Source of the DNA: Ascidia mentula
Taxonomy: Eukaryota > Chordata > Ascidiacea > Phlebobranchia > Ascidiidae
NCBI GenBank assembly: GCA_947561715.1
Contig: OX387202.1
Coordinates: 9,809,001 to 9,873,000 of the forward strand
Length of the DNA: 64,000 bases
Direction of reading: 5' to 3'
Each line of letters starts with the position of its first letter. The first letter of the stretch is position 1. A program made the position numbers and the translations under genes. The notes beneath the pieces are model-generated. The model saw nothing but the letters and a program-made list of their open reading frames with translations, was not told where the DNA came from and did not search any database. Of this stretch, positions 12,276 through 25,570 are shown piece after piece.

Positions 12276-13090
12276 TATAATACGGATTTGTTCTGTTTTG
12301 CAACATAAAATGCCATGGAAATCGGGGGCTAACTTTTTAGGAATACAAGTTCATGTAAATATAAATCTGTTAAAATGCATGCCTACAGGGCTTGTAAGCG
12401 CACTGACCGTTCGTGGAACGTAGTACAAAATTTAACACTGCAACAATGCTCGCAGCGAAAGTCACTGGTTGAAATAAGCGTGAAATGCACATCCAACAAA
12501 GAACTTCTACAGAACTGTTACCACAACAAGCCAAATGGTCATCGATCAAACCACGTTGCGTACTAGTACAACTTCCTCCCATTATGTCACGAACATGTGA
12601 GACATTATTAGCAGCCAAAGGACCAAACTCGCGTTATACCAACGACGACCACACATCAACAATGAAAGCAGATCCAAGAGTCCGACATAATGTCACATTA
12701 CTGCGTAATAACGTAAATGAAATATGACCTAATAACCGAAAATAAATTAGAAGCACTTCCACCCAAAATTCATCAAAACGTTATTTGGAAATCAGTCACG
12801 TTGGCAACTAAAACCTCTCCACAGCCAATACTAAGAGCATCGTGTAGTGAGAGGAAATGACACGCTCACATGTAGGGGATTGATAAATTACCAACAAAGA
12901 TTGATCAACAGAAGCAACAAAGCTGATAATGTAGTTTTATTAAAGTGAGCTGCAAATCAGTACGTTAATATTAAACTGCATTCTGTGTATCTGTTAATCA
13001 GTTGCAGTAAAATGACTTTGCAAAGAAGAGACTCGAGGTCGCCTGACAAGTTGTGCGCTTGCGCACCAGTGTACCTTGGCCACAATATAC
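12276..13090. other. Gene-free stretch between the two SINEs
   Basis: Only short open frames without recognisable domains are present. The stretch is repeated at about 25,571-26,377. Nothing further can be supported. Confidence 0.5.
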
Positions 13091-13275
13091 CCCGTGAAGC
13101 CACTGAGCTCCTGTAGCTCAGTTGGTAGAGCGTTGGGCCTGGTTAGCCCAGGGTCGTGAGTTCAAACATCACCGGGAGCTTGATTTTTCAGACCTCGCTC
13201 CGACTTGTCGGGAAAAGTGCCTGATCCAGCTTGGCTGCAATGCCTTGGCTGCGAAGCCTGTGAACCTTATGATCA
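13091..13275 (+). repeat. tRNA-derived SINE, unit 2
   Basis: The head at 13,107-13,179 folds as a near-complete tRNA: acceptor GCTCCTG with CGGGAGC, D stem GCTC with GAGC, anticodon stem TGGGC with GCCCA around loop CTGGTTA, and T-loop TTCAAAC. The anticodon would be GGT (Thr). There is one extra base between the D and anticodon stems and a mismatch in the T stem. A non-tRNA body shared with three other copies follows, which marks it as a SINE rather than a tRNA gene. The 3' end is approximate. Confidence 0.8.
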
Positions 13276-15080
13276 GAATATTAGAGCTGTGATCGCCAAA
13301 TATAAAGTGCCTGCGCAGTGGGGCGATCCCGCCTTGCTATGCGTAAGCATGGCATTACTTCTATACGCTAGTAGTACAAGGCAGTATTCCAAATTGAACA
13401 ACATTTGATCAGCTAAAGAGAAAGGATATGATCAATTTTAAAACAGTTATAAAATTGCAGTCCGAATTACCATTCACTGATACTAATGCAAAAATATGCT
13501 CTGACAGAAAATAACGAACAGCTGGTGCCATGGTGTTCGCATATGAATTCCGTGGGAACGTTACAGCATCCGACAAAACATTACAGCATCCGACATACAA
13601 CTGTAACCTCGCCTGGTATAGATCAGGGCAGGGTGGTGCGAACAGCAGAATATTCCGAATTCCCCATTGTTTGATATATGATATCGAAATTTTTTACGTA
13701 CATTAAAGTGTTTTAGGGTGGCAAAACGTTGGCAGGAAGCTTATTGTTTAATTCAGGGGGCTACATGTGGTGGGTTGCGACCCAATTTTGGCCAGAATGT
13801 TCATTTTGTGACGCGAAAAGAGTGGATATAACGTCGCACTTTGGTTAAATTTTCTTGCGCCTAAAAGAACATTCAATGCGCACATGTTGTCAATATTCAA
13901 GTGAGTCCCTTCGTTATCATATAATCATTTGCGCGGTATGTTGTTTTGCACATGATCAATTATTACGTTGCAGTTACGTAAGTGTTGAATTCGCCGCAAG
14001 CAGAAGTGACCTCAGGAAAACTGCAAGTGTTACCCTCTTATTTGCGTCGTGAGACATATTACGAATATCATTTGTGGATCGCGCTAAATGTATTCGCGGA
14101 GCCCTCGATTATGAACCTATCCTATGTCACAGTTAATTCGTTAAGCCTAAGTTAGTTTGTTGAGAGTGTACATGTTTTGTAAACAATCGCCACAAGAGGG
14201 GGTGAATCCGGTGTGGCTCACTTCGACCCATGTGAATTTTGGGGCTTCATAGATTTAATGTTATTGTTTGCTTTGTGACTAAGCTTTTATTGCATTAAAT
14301 CAGCTGTTTTCAACCGTGGGTCCGTAGAGCAGTGTTTCCCAACCGGTGGCACGCGAGCACATTTCTATAATGTGCGGATATAGTTTGAATTAAAAAATCG
14401 TAAGTGGTCCGCCATGACAAAAGGTTGAAAACCACCAAGTTACAAAAAGACCCCTACCATCCAATGTAATCTCCAAAAAGGGGGTTCGTCTCGCCCAGGC
14501 ACAATTTTTTCTCGCTTTCCCACAATTTTTACCGCTCTTCTGTTTACAAACAATCGCCTGTTTGTTCTATAGCGTTTACCCAGCCGAAAGAACATTTAAT
14601 TTCCGAAGAATTGTCTCAGCACTATATGAGACAGGACAATCTACCATATACCTATATGTACACTTTCTATTGGCTGCTTAGAAAATAATCCGAATGAAAT
14701 GAAGCTTTATTCTTTATCATTAGGTTTAGTCTAACAGGCTTCGCAGCCCCGGCCTAATTTTTTATATATATTTTTTTTAATTTAACAAGGACAGGCACTT
14801 AATCGTTCAGAAAATCATTATGAGACAATAGTATACAACTAACGATTGGTACTTTGGTTTGAACTGCGGTATGAGCAAAATGGTATGCTTTTATTTCACA
14901 TATGAAGTTCTATTGACCTGCAGGCGAATGTATGTCAGGACCAAATATTGACTTGTCGTGAGTTGCCAACGTTGCTGGTTTTGCAATCCGGCTTACGGCC
15001 TTCATAGAGAAGTGTTGACGATTGAACTGTCAGTGTAGTTATTCGAAGTAAAGAAACGGAAGCGCATCAAGCGTTTGAAA
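13276..15080. other. Upstream region of enzyme copy 2
   Basis: This has the same content as 891-2,768: no supported gene, a hAT-like fragment at about 14,325-14,445, and the presumed promoter region of the enzyme gene at 15,081. Confidence 0.5.
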
Positions 15081-17275
15081 ATGCGCCTCAAGACCATCGA
15101 CTACCATTGCGGGGGTTCCCCTATGCGGATCATTACCGGAGGACTACCGAAAATCGAAGGAAGCTGCTTTGAGGAGAGAAAGCAATACGTGCACGAAAAC
15201 CTGGATTTCATTCGCAAGTAAGTTGATTGTGCGACTGAAATCTGCATCTTTACAGTGCATTGTAGTAGAAGACATTTGCCAACGTAAAAAAGCTTACCTC
15301 ATATCACAGGCAGCTATGTTGGGAACCCCGTGGTTACCGATCCATGACCGTTGTCTTGCCAGTGGCTCACGACCAATCAGTGGCCGACGTCGGTGTGATC
15401 TTTTGCGCAGCTACCATGTACTTGCCGATGTGCGGAGAGGCGACTATTTGCTTTACAAGGTGGTTTAACTACAATTTAAGTTGTTTAACTACAATTTAAC
15501 TTAATACAGCCAACCCTATATTAAGCACATATATGTTTAATCTTACCAATATACACTGCTAAGGTACTTGCTGGAACACGGTTTGATTAAAGGCACTGAA
15601 CCGGAAACAAGGTTGGTCGTCCAATGTCCTCCCGGTCTGGTCACGTGTTACGCAGAATGGACCAATGGGAAAGTTGGAAACATTCGCTTGAACATGGTGC
15701 CTTCGTTCGTGCACGCAAAAGGTGCATTTTTCAGTCAAATTTCGGGCTCCAAAAAAATCTATGCAACTCTTGCTGCTTTTGTTTTGCAGACCGAAGTTTA
15801 AAACTATCGACAGGTTTGGAAATAAGTGCCAACCTCGTGTACGGCGGTGCCTACTACGTGGTGGTTTACCAGGACGAACTCAAAATCGACATTGATAAAA
15901 ATGAGATCAGCGCTATGACGTCATTAGGTGATGACGTCACGGAACGAGCAATCGAAGCTTGGGTTAGAACACTGACAACTGAAACGGTGTTTAAGGACAA
16001 ATTTTAGTAAAATTGTTTGTTTTGTTGACAGAAAGAAGTTCCAGTCAGCGGTACCATTATTGCGGATAGAAATCATATATCGTTTTCGTTTCATTTCATC
16101 GTGGTTGGCGAGTCGATGGTGAGTTTAGGAACAAAACTTTGTTTGCCCTCAAACGAACACTGATTTAATGTTTTCAGTGAGCTGCCTTTACTTTAAACAA
16201 ACGTGCTACCATCTAATTATTGAACACTGTTTGGCAATAGGATTCTTTTGGATCTAAGCCAAAAGCGCGGTTTCAAATAGTTACTAGAAAAACATATACT
16301 GCATAGGGTCAAAGAGGATGCAAGCGAAATACTCGTGCAATTTTATTTCCAAGGCAAGGTTTAAAAAGAAGACAAATTCCAGGATTTACAAATCCATGTC
16401 GGTTACAGGTAAACCGTGGTTTCTGCGGCTCCGGATCTACTTGTCGAGCAGCTTTTGACTATTTTAGCGGAAAACTAAAACTCGGCGAGACACGTGATTA
16501 TGGAAGTATTGTGACAAAACAATGGTGAGAGAAATAACCACAATTGTTTAAAAGGCGTCTGTCTTCCAATGATTATGTTGAATATTCTCAGGCCCTACAA
16601 TAAATGGGTCCATATACCAGTTTAGATGGGCCCTGAATAGCAAAATACGGGCCCAAAAACTGTTGACTAGGGAATATAGCTGACTTTCACAAAAAATGTT
16701 ATGATTTTATTTCCAAAAGAAGTTCTCGAACAGGTACTTCTCTCCCTCATGGGCCCTTGTGTATACGGATAATGGCATAGGAATTTATGTGGAAACGTTT
16801 AATATGCATATCAATGTTTACAGCATTTAGGACAGCCTTTTAATTAGATTGTTGAAGCTACAAACAATTCGATGAACAGTGTTTTCCAATTATCGTCTGT
16901 TAAAGACGGGGATTTTCTTGATTGCTCGAAATTACCTGTTCGAAAATTTTTTTTCCATACAGTGTACAAGCGAGTGTACAACGTCATTAGTGTTGTTTAA
17001 TTTTTGCTGTAGCAAGCAAAAAAAAGCACTTCGAAAAATCGTATCATGTATCATAAAAAAAATACTTTCCGTACAGGAATGTGAAACATTTCATATTATC
17101 AACAACTAAATGTGCATTTTTCGTATGCAGTGCAACTGTATCAGCAGTTAAAGCAACTAAGGTTGGCAAAAAAGATGCGGTGATCATTGAAATCAAAAAC
17201 AAAGCTTATAGAACCGGATGTCACGAGTTTGAATTTGAAGAAGAAGACCCCCTTCGAAAGGGTTTTCTTGTATAA
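15081..17275 (+). CDS. Proline racemase / hydroxyproline epimerase-family enzyme, unit 2
   Basis: Exons as modelled: 15,081-15,217, 15,310-15,459, 15,564-15,721, 15,790-15,986, 16,032-16,118, 16,409-16,524 and last 17,131-17,275. Phases agree through the sixth; the fourth donor is weak, and a short exon before the last was not placed. The protein starts MRLKTIDYHCGGSPMRIITG, like trans-3-hydroxyproline dehydratase and proline racemase, has WEPRGYRSM, the motif MYLPMCGEATIC (Cys87) and GFCGSGSTCR (Cys249), and ends EEDPLRKGFLV like vertebrate L3HYPDH. Family members racemise, epimerise or dehydrate proline derivatives using two Cys or a Cys/Thr pair. The second catalytic position is Cys here, as in racemases and epimerases. 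CGH is CGE and the family DRSP segment is NRGF, so activity may have shifted. The reading is open throughout. There is no signal peptide, so it is likely cytosolic. Confidence 0.85.
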
Positions 17276-18154
17276 AACACCATGAACAATCGCAATGCCG
17301 CCTAAATTTGCTTTTTTTCAAGCTATGTTAAAATATTCGTATTATTGATCAGTATTTTAATTAAACCGTAGACTTCCTCATGCTAAGTTATCGTAAACCG
17401 CAATGAAATAATTGTTTTCGCATTTTGTCGATAGCCTGTTTAAAGCATGTTGATTTTTTTGCTAACTCTGCTGATTGGCTTGTTTGATTTTTTCGGTTCT
17501 CGGTCGAATTGCATATTGTTGAAAAAAAAACATTTACTACCTGGCCAAACTATTTTACCTTAAAGACATGCATTTTATCTTTTCAGCCTGAAGCTGGAAT
17601 ATTATCGTTGCGTAGAAAAAAAACAAGTTCAACACCACAAAAGTTAACTTACCTTAACAAATTCACATTTTTACACCTTTTCACACTCAGCAGCAAGTGC
17701 CAAACGCCAATCCAAATGCTCTGAATAACAAAGTGTTTCAGGCATTTCACGCAACACTCCACGCCTTCTGCCACGCAAAGATCTAACAATTAAGGCAACG
17801 ATTGTTGCATCACAGAAAGCGCTCTGTTGTAAATAAGCGCGAGCTGTACTCTAACGGAGAATTACACTTAAAGGTATAGTTTGTAGAGCACTACCAACCT
17901 AATAGGATTTTTCACTTTAAAATACAAGGAAAATCCTATCGGTTTATTAAATATACAATGTCCCACGTTGATCGAATATCAACCAATTATCCTCGCAACT
18001 GCTTCCTATAAATATGTCGATTAAGTAAGATAACTTTTTAGAAGCTTCAAACATTCTATAGAATGTTCTTATAGGAACCCCTAATTACCCGCTTAGAGAT
18101 CTCGACTCCATTCTCGCGTCACTGGCACAGAGCAAACCGCAGAATGAACGCTTA
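17276..18154 (+). mobile_element. Unassigned stretch with fossil remnant, unit 2 (left of MITE)
   Basis: This is the sister of 4,988-5,875. From about 17,780 it holds broken coding-like sequence that leads, after the MITE, to the envelope-like remnant. No domain is recognised. Confidence 0.3.
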
Positions 18155-18598
18155 AGGCCCGTTTGCACTACAGACGATTCCGTGTTTGTTTTATTGTGCG
18201 CGCGTGCTGAGTTGTGCTGGGATGGGATGTGCCGGTCTGTGCTGGGATGTGCTCGCTTTTGCTCGATGAGCATAAATTCGGGCACAGTTGGGCACATTTC
18301 GGCACACATTGATGCGAAAGTGCAGCGCGACTGAACTTCAATTTATAGAAACAACTTCAATTTGTACTTATAATATCGCTGGCGATGCAGAGAAATGCAA
18401 AATAGTAAAATAGAAACAACTTCAATTTGTACTTATAATATCGCTGGCGATGCAGAGAAATGCAAGGCAAGAGTGACATCCTTAAAAAATTATCAACGTA
18501 ACTTGTCACTTGCACTTGTCGTATTCCAGTAGTGTAAACACCGTGTGTGCCAGACTGTGCTGTGCCGTGCCAAACTGTGTTCGTGTGTAAACGGGCCT
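18155..18598. mobile_element. MITE with TTA target duplication
   Basis: A 444-bp insertion found only in unit 2. Ends are inverted repeats: AGGCCCGTTTGCAC at the left, and the reverse complement of the right end is AGGCCCGTTTACAC. TTA flanks both sides (18,152-18,154 and 18,599-18,601), while units 1 and 3 have a single TTA at the same site (5,873-5,875 and 31,533-31,535). A 3-bp TTA duplication with such ends fits a non-autonomous PIF/Harbinger-type element. It has no coding capacity. Inside, a segment of about 56 bp is repeated with a 65-bp period (about 18,345 and 18,410). Confidence 0.9.
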
Positions 18599-18601
18599 TT
18601 A

Positions 18602-19545
18602 GACTCGTATTTTGGAGGCAAAGAACTTCTCCAAAACGTCGGATGTGGCAAACTTGCGCATCTCAAGCAGCATCCATTCAGTACTTAAACAAACGTTATT
18701 AATGACACTCTCCTCTATAACAGACCCATTTTGGAGCAGTATCTTGGATATTTAAGTCATTTTATCCTTAATTTGGGGTGTCATATTAACGGGTTTTGCA
18801 ATTAAGCATGTCTGGCTACGCCTATACCCACGTGTAAGACCAACTATTGCTCATTATCTAGCACGGGCTCGGACAAACTTAAATATCCATAAAACTAGTA
18901 GATCAAATATCTTTTTAAAGGGTGAAGTTTCACGCATTGTTATCAGCCCCATGACATAGTAATGACCCTTTGTGTATTCGCATGTCATTGCACGTTTGTT
19001 GTGACTATTCCTTTTGCGTTTTATTCGTTCAATCGCATTAACCATCTTTTTAATCGCCCACAGCTGATGTTATATTCATCACCTGCAAATCTGGGGGGAA
19101 GTATTTGTAACATACGTCACAGAAATCAGTGTTTATATTTCGTAATATTTCGTGTGCACAAGTTTTGCAAAATCCCATACTGCGAACCATATGATAAACT
19201 CATCGAATGTTCTCGAGTTAAGTGATTCATTCAACATCCTGTTTACCACATATAATGTTCTCCTATGCTTATGTCACATCACACCTATGTTCTTGTATTA
19301 TATTACTGCAAGCGCCTCATCATATCACGTGACATTATTGACCAATCAGCGCTCAGTATGGAGAGCTGTAAAAAGCCCCGTGTGCCTGTAAATTCATTCC
19401 ATTCGATTCTACTTGTTCTATCGTATTACTGTTACACTGCTATTATTGCTGAGACTCTACATGCTATTCGCCGGCTTGGGATTTATTCCCATAGCCTGAT
19501 AATAAACTGTTTATTCAGATACAACGGTTTGCTGGTGAGGTTCAA
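18602..19545 (+). mobile_element. Envelope-like remnant and LTR-like segment, unit 2
   Basis: This is the sister of 5,876-6,720. The envelope-like remnant runs to about 18,890 and the LTR-like segment is about 18,911-19,545, with the same CCAAT, TATA-like and AATAAA order. It is a broken fossil. Confidence 0.35.
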
Positions 19546-19859
19546 ACCTTACACGCACAACACATCGCACTATGCTTTTGTTTTTTATCTGTTTCTTGCA
19601 CTCACGTTTTATCAAACTTCCCTTTGTGTTTATTTTCTATGTTTACCACATCCCGTAACGCTCCATTGGTTCACCTGCAAGTTGTTGATTGGTTGATTGG
19701 CCGGTGCAAGGAGTGCTGTATGCATGACCGGTAGTCTTGAGATGGGCGTCGTGCTGTACAGTTGTTTTTATTGTCGCCAAACAAGTAATTACTATTGAAG
19801 GGTTTATTGGCGTTTACTGGTATTGTGTGTACGTTTTATCATCGTTTTTAACATTAGTT

Positions 19860-20285
19860 CTTTTATTAAAGTGCATGTGACACGTAAAAATGTTAATAAT
19901 TAAACTTAGAGATGTTCATAACTTTAAAACATTTTTGGCGAAAGACATAGCTTGATACGGCGACTGGTTTCTGAGATAGAGCTGATCAAAGTCGCATTTT
20001 TCGTGCGAGAGCGAGAGCGAGATTATTGTTGCGTAACGTCATAGAAGGCGCTATGGTCGTGCGAGTGCTGACAGCAAGCCTTATGCGTAGGAATGGAAAA
20101 CATTGTAAAACTGGTTTAGTATAGTATTGCATTAAGCAGGGGACAACAAGTAAACGAATTTGATGTTAATTTTAGCTGCAGACAAATGGCTGCTGTTTCG
20201 ACCTATTATGACTTGTTTAGTTGTGTAATAATAAAAAAGTTACTGGGACAGAGTGTTCTTGTTGTTACAGCATTTATGATCACTA
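19860..20285 (+). mobile_element. BEL/Pao-related leader fragment, unit 2 only
   Basis: This stretch is similar to 53,700-53,985, which lies directly before a BEL/Pao gag-like region; shared text includes CGGCGACT, CTGATCAA and GTCGCATTTTT. Units 1 and 3 lack most of it. It is a fragment of an LTR-type element leader, and a fossil. Confidence 0.5.
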
Positions 20286-20387
20286 ACGTGATACATAAAC
20301 TTTTAAAAACACGACAGAGACAAACCGTCAGTTTAGCATTGTCGTTTTGACCACTCACAGCAAAAAATAGAAGTAGGTTAATTAAAT

Positions 20388-21125
20388 TTTGAGGCTGGCA
20401 AACACCGCCGAGAAAAACCGACCAAATTATCTGATGATGCAACACGACACTGTTATTCTGTCATAGTACCACTTTTTGTCCGACAGTAGCGTTGCCTTCT
20501 AGTTCGCGTCGTGAATGATTTATTTAATTCTCCACAACCAACTACTAATGTATTTTTCGCTATATAGTTGTAACTAGAAATGTTGGAATCATCAAACTAA
20601 AGTCAACACAAAGGTGAGGTTAAAGTTGTGACATCACACCCAAAATGACGTCATGTAATGTCACTGAGCAAAGAAACGCACTATCCCTGTCTTATCGAAG
20701 TTCAGAGTAGTGTCGTTGTTTCTGCAATAACCTTTGTTCTTCCGATAATCCGGTTCGAATAAGCGTTTGGTTTGTGACGTCACATTGACATATTTTTAGG
20801 TGATGTAAAACCTTGTCCCGACCTTTGAGGTAACGTAATCTGTGGATTCTGCTATGTTTGAAACTATTCGATATCTGCAATATAAGGCGCCTTCTCCTAT
20901 GTGGACAATGCATTTTTGGACGCGAGCGCCCTGCGTGATGCCAATTTCGCCACAGCGAAAATGGTTTACGACTTTTGGTCGCCGCTACGTTTTGTGCAGT
21001 ACATTTTTTAGTTGGCGTAGAACCGGATATATGTGAGTTGTAAATGTACCTTTAGTTTTACGGAAAGTTGCCATGACCGTGTGGTATGCACTTTAAAGTC
21101 AGGCGCCGATTTAGTGAAACCAGGT
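20388..21125 (+). repeat. Dispersed repeat, unit 2
   Basis: This is the sister of 7,196-7,850 and 32,948-33,690, with an inverted homologue at about 49,610-50,405. It keeps the segment of about 80 bp that unit 1 lost. Confidence 0.7.
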
Positions 21126-21968
21126 ATTTTGGCTTTAGTAGTGAGCCGTTATTGCAGGGTCCTGGCCTTTTCTGAATTAGGCAGGCAGTGTTGGGTTTGC
21201 CGAAAAAATTCCGTGACCTATTGAACACACCCCAGAGGCTGACATAGAAATCACACGCCAACACTAGAGCCGATAAAGAGCTTTGTCGTAAGTAAGCAAA
21301 AAAATAGCACGGGCGCCGACAAAACCATAAGGGTTATCGAGTCAGGCGTCTTTCGTGTAAAATTCTTACAACTTGTTTACGCCTGTCATAATATCGACTA
21401 ACTGGAAAAACTAAGGTGTTGTTTTTCCAGTAATTAATATTTTGACTCGCGTAACGTACATTACATCAAACGTTTAAAAATAAATTTCTTCGTGAAGGCG
21501 ACCGTTTCTGCATGTTGTCACGATGACATCAGGCAAGCGGTGACGTGATCAACAAACCATCTTGTGAGTGTCGATCACTCGTTAGTGGATTTCCACCCAA
21601 TAACATGTTTTGTCTGTCAACTCGTTTCCTTTTGGAAAATTTCAGGCCATATACTCGTTTAACGATGTATAACAGGGCTGGTCGACTTGTCAGCGAATAC
21701 TGGATCGACAAGAAACCTTTCCATCATTACATTTTTGATTTGGGTCGAGTTTTGCAAAGTATTTTTTTTTCAATTTTGTTACGACACTGAAATGTTACGT
21801 TGTATAACATTATGTTAGAGCCATGTGTTAGAAAACAAATAAAAATAAAACTGAAATGGTGAGCACAATGTCCCCTACCACTGCATCTACACACGTGCAA
21901 ACTTCACAGTCCTTCTAATACCGGAGGCAGAACGATAAGATAGTGCGAATTACGTGAGCACGCAAAAT

Positions 21969-23580
21969 ATTAACGACCCGCAGCACGAACGCACGACGTC
22001 ATTACACAACATCAAAAACAATGATAAAGGATGTACTCCATCAATAAAACACACCAAACAAAACAGGAAGCAACTACTAACGAATTCAGGGGTGAATTAT
22101 TTTTTGGATGTTTGGACGGTTCAGCCACATGGCTTTGCACACATCCAGCCTTCTAGCGTTTGGCTGTTCCACAAATACTACCGAAAAACAACATAAAAAT
22201 GCTTAGGCGCGTTCCTACCGGTGGGTGCGCGTTTACAAAATGGTAGCGCAGAGCCGTCTTATCGTTGTTTCACAACTTGCCTTTGGGTAAATTTCAATCT
22301 GCCCGGTGATGTGTCTGTCTTGTTGGAAATTTATATTTCTATCGCGAACATAGCTCTTCACTATGTTGTGCTATCAGTGGAAAAGTCACTGAATACTGCA
22401 CACAACTTTAAGAAGTATAATGACGATATCATTTGGGTTTCCACGGGGGTGGAATTGACTAGAAACTCACGCGTCAATCTTTCAAAAGCATTCTTAACTA
22501 TGGGCCTTCAAACTGTTTTTCGTAAAATGCGTACCAAGGATGATAAAACTACTTCGGAGTTTTTGGATGTGTAGCAAGTGCCGTGCAGCGAATCAAACTT
22601 TGAGTTTGTAACCATAGACTTCATCAAATGTACAACAAAAGAACGCTGTTTACTCCGCCGAACGTCATACCACCCCAGACATGTTTACAAGTCGATTGTC
22701 CTCAGTGAAGCATGCCGCATGCGCCTCCTCAACAAAAGACAGGACCACTACCTTCAAAGCCTTAAATGACTTGAGGACAAATGCCGGAAATCGGCCTTCT
22801 CCAAGAAAGCCATTGATACGACTATCGCAGAGGCACGAACGTGGTCAACACCCTTCCGCAACTCCACCGACAAGATTAAAGATAAAATGAGGTACATCAT
22901 TTCCGCAGGTTCTCAATCTCACACAAAAAGAAAAGCAATCAAACAGCCAGGTCCAAGTGTTTACAAACGACCCCACTCCTTGGGTAAAATTTTAGCAAAT
23001 TACCGGGAGCTGGCGCTGCAGACGGTCTGCAACGACCCTTCTGGTATACCCTTGTGGCTGCGCATTGTGCGGACACAATGGTAACCATATAGGTATCCAT
23101 GGTTAACGAAACGTCAACATATCCAACAAAAGCAGGCAAACAATAAACGATGCAAAATCTAACGTGTGCGATTTTCGGTATTTATGTTGCGACCTGCACA
23201 ACATGTCATGAACAATACGTTGGCCAAACAAAACATACACTTTCAATAACATGGGCACAACACCAACATATTGTATTTAGTCAAAGGCAAGTTGGGAGGC
23301 AAACGCGCACCCACCGGCAGGAACGCGCCCAAGCATTTCAAGTTGTTTTTCGGTGGTATTTGTGTAACAGCCAATGGCCAAAAGGCTGGATGTATGCGAA
23401 GTCATGTGGTTAAACCGCACCCAAGCCTTAATAAACATCCAAATAATTCTCCCCCGAATTCGTTAGTATATTGCTGGCAGTTTTGTTTGGTGTTGTGTTT
23501 CATGGATGGAGTACATCTTTTACCACTGTTTTTAATGTTGTTTAATGACGTCGTGCATTCGTGCTGCAGGTCGTTATTAT
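21969..23580 (+). mobile_element. Penelope-like element remnant with inverted arms, unit 2
   Basis: Layout is as in unit 1: inverted arms at about 21,969-22,285 and 23,281-23,580. Core open stretches encode the PLE thumb/linker region (about 22,221-22,769), a linker with YKRPHSLGKILANYREL (about 22,940), and a GIY-YIG segment near 23,160 with GIYVATCTTCHEQYVGQT. This is the clearest GIY-YIG copy. The N-terminal part of the reverse transcriptase is missing, so it cannot be autonomous. Confidence 0.85.
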
Positions 23581-24195
23581 TTTTTCGTAAACAAAGTACT
23601 ATACTGTATTGTTGTATTTAATCACACTAAAGCTTGTTTTTTATCAACTGCAGGTGACTTGTGTTTGTTTGATTTCTGTTAATTTCGTAATAGTGTTTTA
23701 TTTATCTTCTTTATAATTTTTAAGTTACCACATTTCCTACATTTCTCACGAATATAAAAAACTTGACGAGAAAATGGTGGCCTACAGGAAAAAGAGATTT
23801 GTGCGACTGCCATTGAGTGTTTATTTATTTTAACTTATGTGGCAGACAGACGGCCTTCCTATAGTGTAACCGCTGCTGCAACAGAAAGCCCACACATTAC
23901 GGCTTGTAGTTGTTTCTATACGTTGCTTGATGGTTGGGAACTCCTAGGCCTCATTTGCCTGCTACATCTTTCGTAATATACTGGAATTAATTGTTTTCAC
24001 AGTGTTTTTTTCTCCGTTACAAAACAATGTAAGTTACATACAAGTCACTAGTAGTATTACCAAAAAAATGAGAAAATATTTACAAATTCGGGGAAAGTTA
24101 TTTTACTGTATAGTAACTAAACCAAATCACAAGAACACACAATATTCGATCGGAATAAAAGTTTGCCACGTTTGTTAAGTATGACGTTTGATAAA

Positions 24196-25386
24196 TCATT
24201 CAACAATCTCAATTACTCTATCACCATCCTGCTCAGCACGGGGGTTGTATCTAACGCTTAATTCAGATGAACGACTCCTTGATGTACGTGAAGATGATAT
24301 TTTGGAAAAGAGCCATTCTTTTATCTTCGACAATAGCTCCTCTAATGATTTGGAGTAGAGCAAGGGGTTAAGGGCGCTGTTGATTGGAAGCAACATACAC
24401 GCACTCAGCACATAAGAATCTCCTGGCATCTTCATTCCTCCAAAACTCTAAAATCCCATGAAACAAATTGGAAACCAGCAACAAAAGTCGGTCAAAATCA
24501 ACCTTGTGATTCTCTTCTGCATCTGGGAGCTGACGTCAGTTCTTCTGGAGCCTCTCGTGCGGTTGCTTCGCTTGTAGACAAGAAAATTAGCAACCACCAT
24601 GTAGATAAACATGAGGAAGTTGAGTGTAATAAGAAATGCAGAATATTCCCAAGCAAACTCATTGGTTGTTGCAAACAAATGTGGCATACAGACGCTCGTT
24701 CCACCATAATATCCAAACTCTCTTTTGATAGAATTACGTGGAAAAGTGTTTTTAATTGTGCGCTTAACATCGTACCAAGACTCTGGCTCTGATGCCGGAA
24801 TTCTTTCCGCAAGTAACATCATGTTTTCTCTTGACAAGAAATCTGTTTCATAAAAGTTATTTGGAAACCAAACATCAGTTACAAAGTACTCAGAAATTGG
24901 GTGAAGCAAAGGAACGGTTGCCAACAAAATAGCTAATATCCAACAAGACAATTCAGCAATTAAAGTTTTAGTGACACAGACATATCGCACGTGGAAAGGT
25001 CTATAGGCCGATATCAGGCGAAATGTTGTCATAGCTGTCATTGTGACTGCTGATGCTTCTGATGATACCAGTTCAAGTGCCCCAAGTCCTCAACACAAGC
25101 TACTTGATCTCCATTCCTTATCAAACAAACAATAAGATCCAGAATATCTGTTAGCTTGTATTATGATTGCCAGTAGATAAACTCCCATGAGAAGGTCAGA
25201 AACGCATAGATTAAGAACAAAAACGCTTGTATTAATATACAAATTGTTATTTTTATTGACTTTAATCAAATCAAGTGTGGTTGTAACAAATACAAATGAA
25301 TTCCCTCCCATTGCTAAGATGCCTGTCACCCAGAAGATACCTCGATAAAATGGGTTTGCGATCATTTCGTTGACATCTGCAAAAGC
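24196..25386 (-). pseudogene. 7TM half of LDLa receptor, broken copy 2
   Basis: It covers the same part of the receptor as copy 1 and starts at the unit edge near 25,386. It contains TM1-TM7 and the whole C-terminal tail ending VIEIVE. In-frame stops sit in the SSLC-GLG segment near 25,090 and in the MGFLSF segment near 24,448. It has no ectodomain or signal peptide exon. It is closer to the intact copy than copy 1 is, but also non-functional as it stands. Confidence 0.9.
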
Positions 25387-25414
25387 GCAGAAGAAATACC
25401 TTCTTTTTGCATAG

Positions 25415-25570
25415 CAAAGCAGGATACCCCGTGAAACCACGGGAGTTGATTAGCCCAGGTTCGTGAGTTAAAACCTCACCGAGAGCTTGATCTCGCACTC
25501 GCACCGACTTGTTGGGAAAAATGGCTGATCCAGCTTGGCTGCAATGCCTTACCTGCGAAGCCTGTGAACC
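25415..25570 (+). repeat. Decayed tRNA-derived SINE, unit 2/3 edge
   Basis: This is the sister of 12,121-12,275, with the same deleted D-arm half and the same body. Confidence 0.7.

Noticed and set aside
13107-13179. Functional tRNA-Thr gene
   Set aside because: Extra base between the D and anticodon stems, a T-stem mismatch, and a shared downstream body show it is a SINE head.
16879-17109. Open frame just before the last enzyme exon as the missing short exon
   Set aside because: It lacks the expected glycine-rich strand motif and does not join in phase, so I left that exon unplaced.
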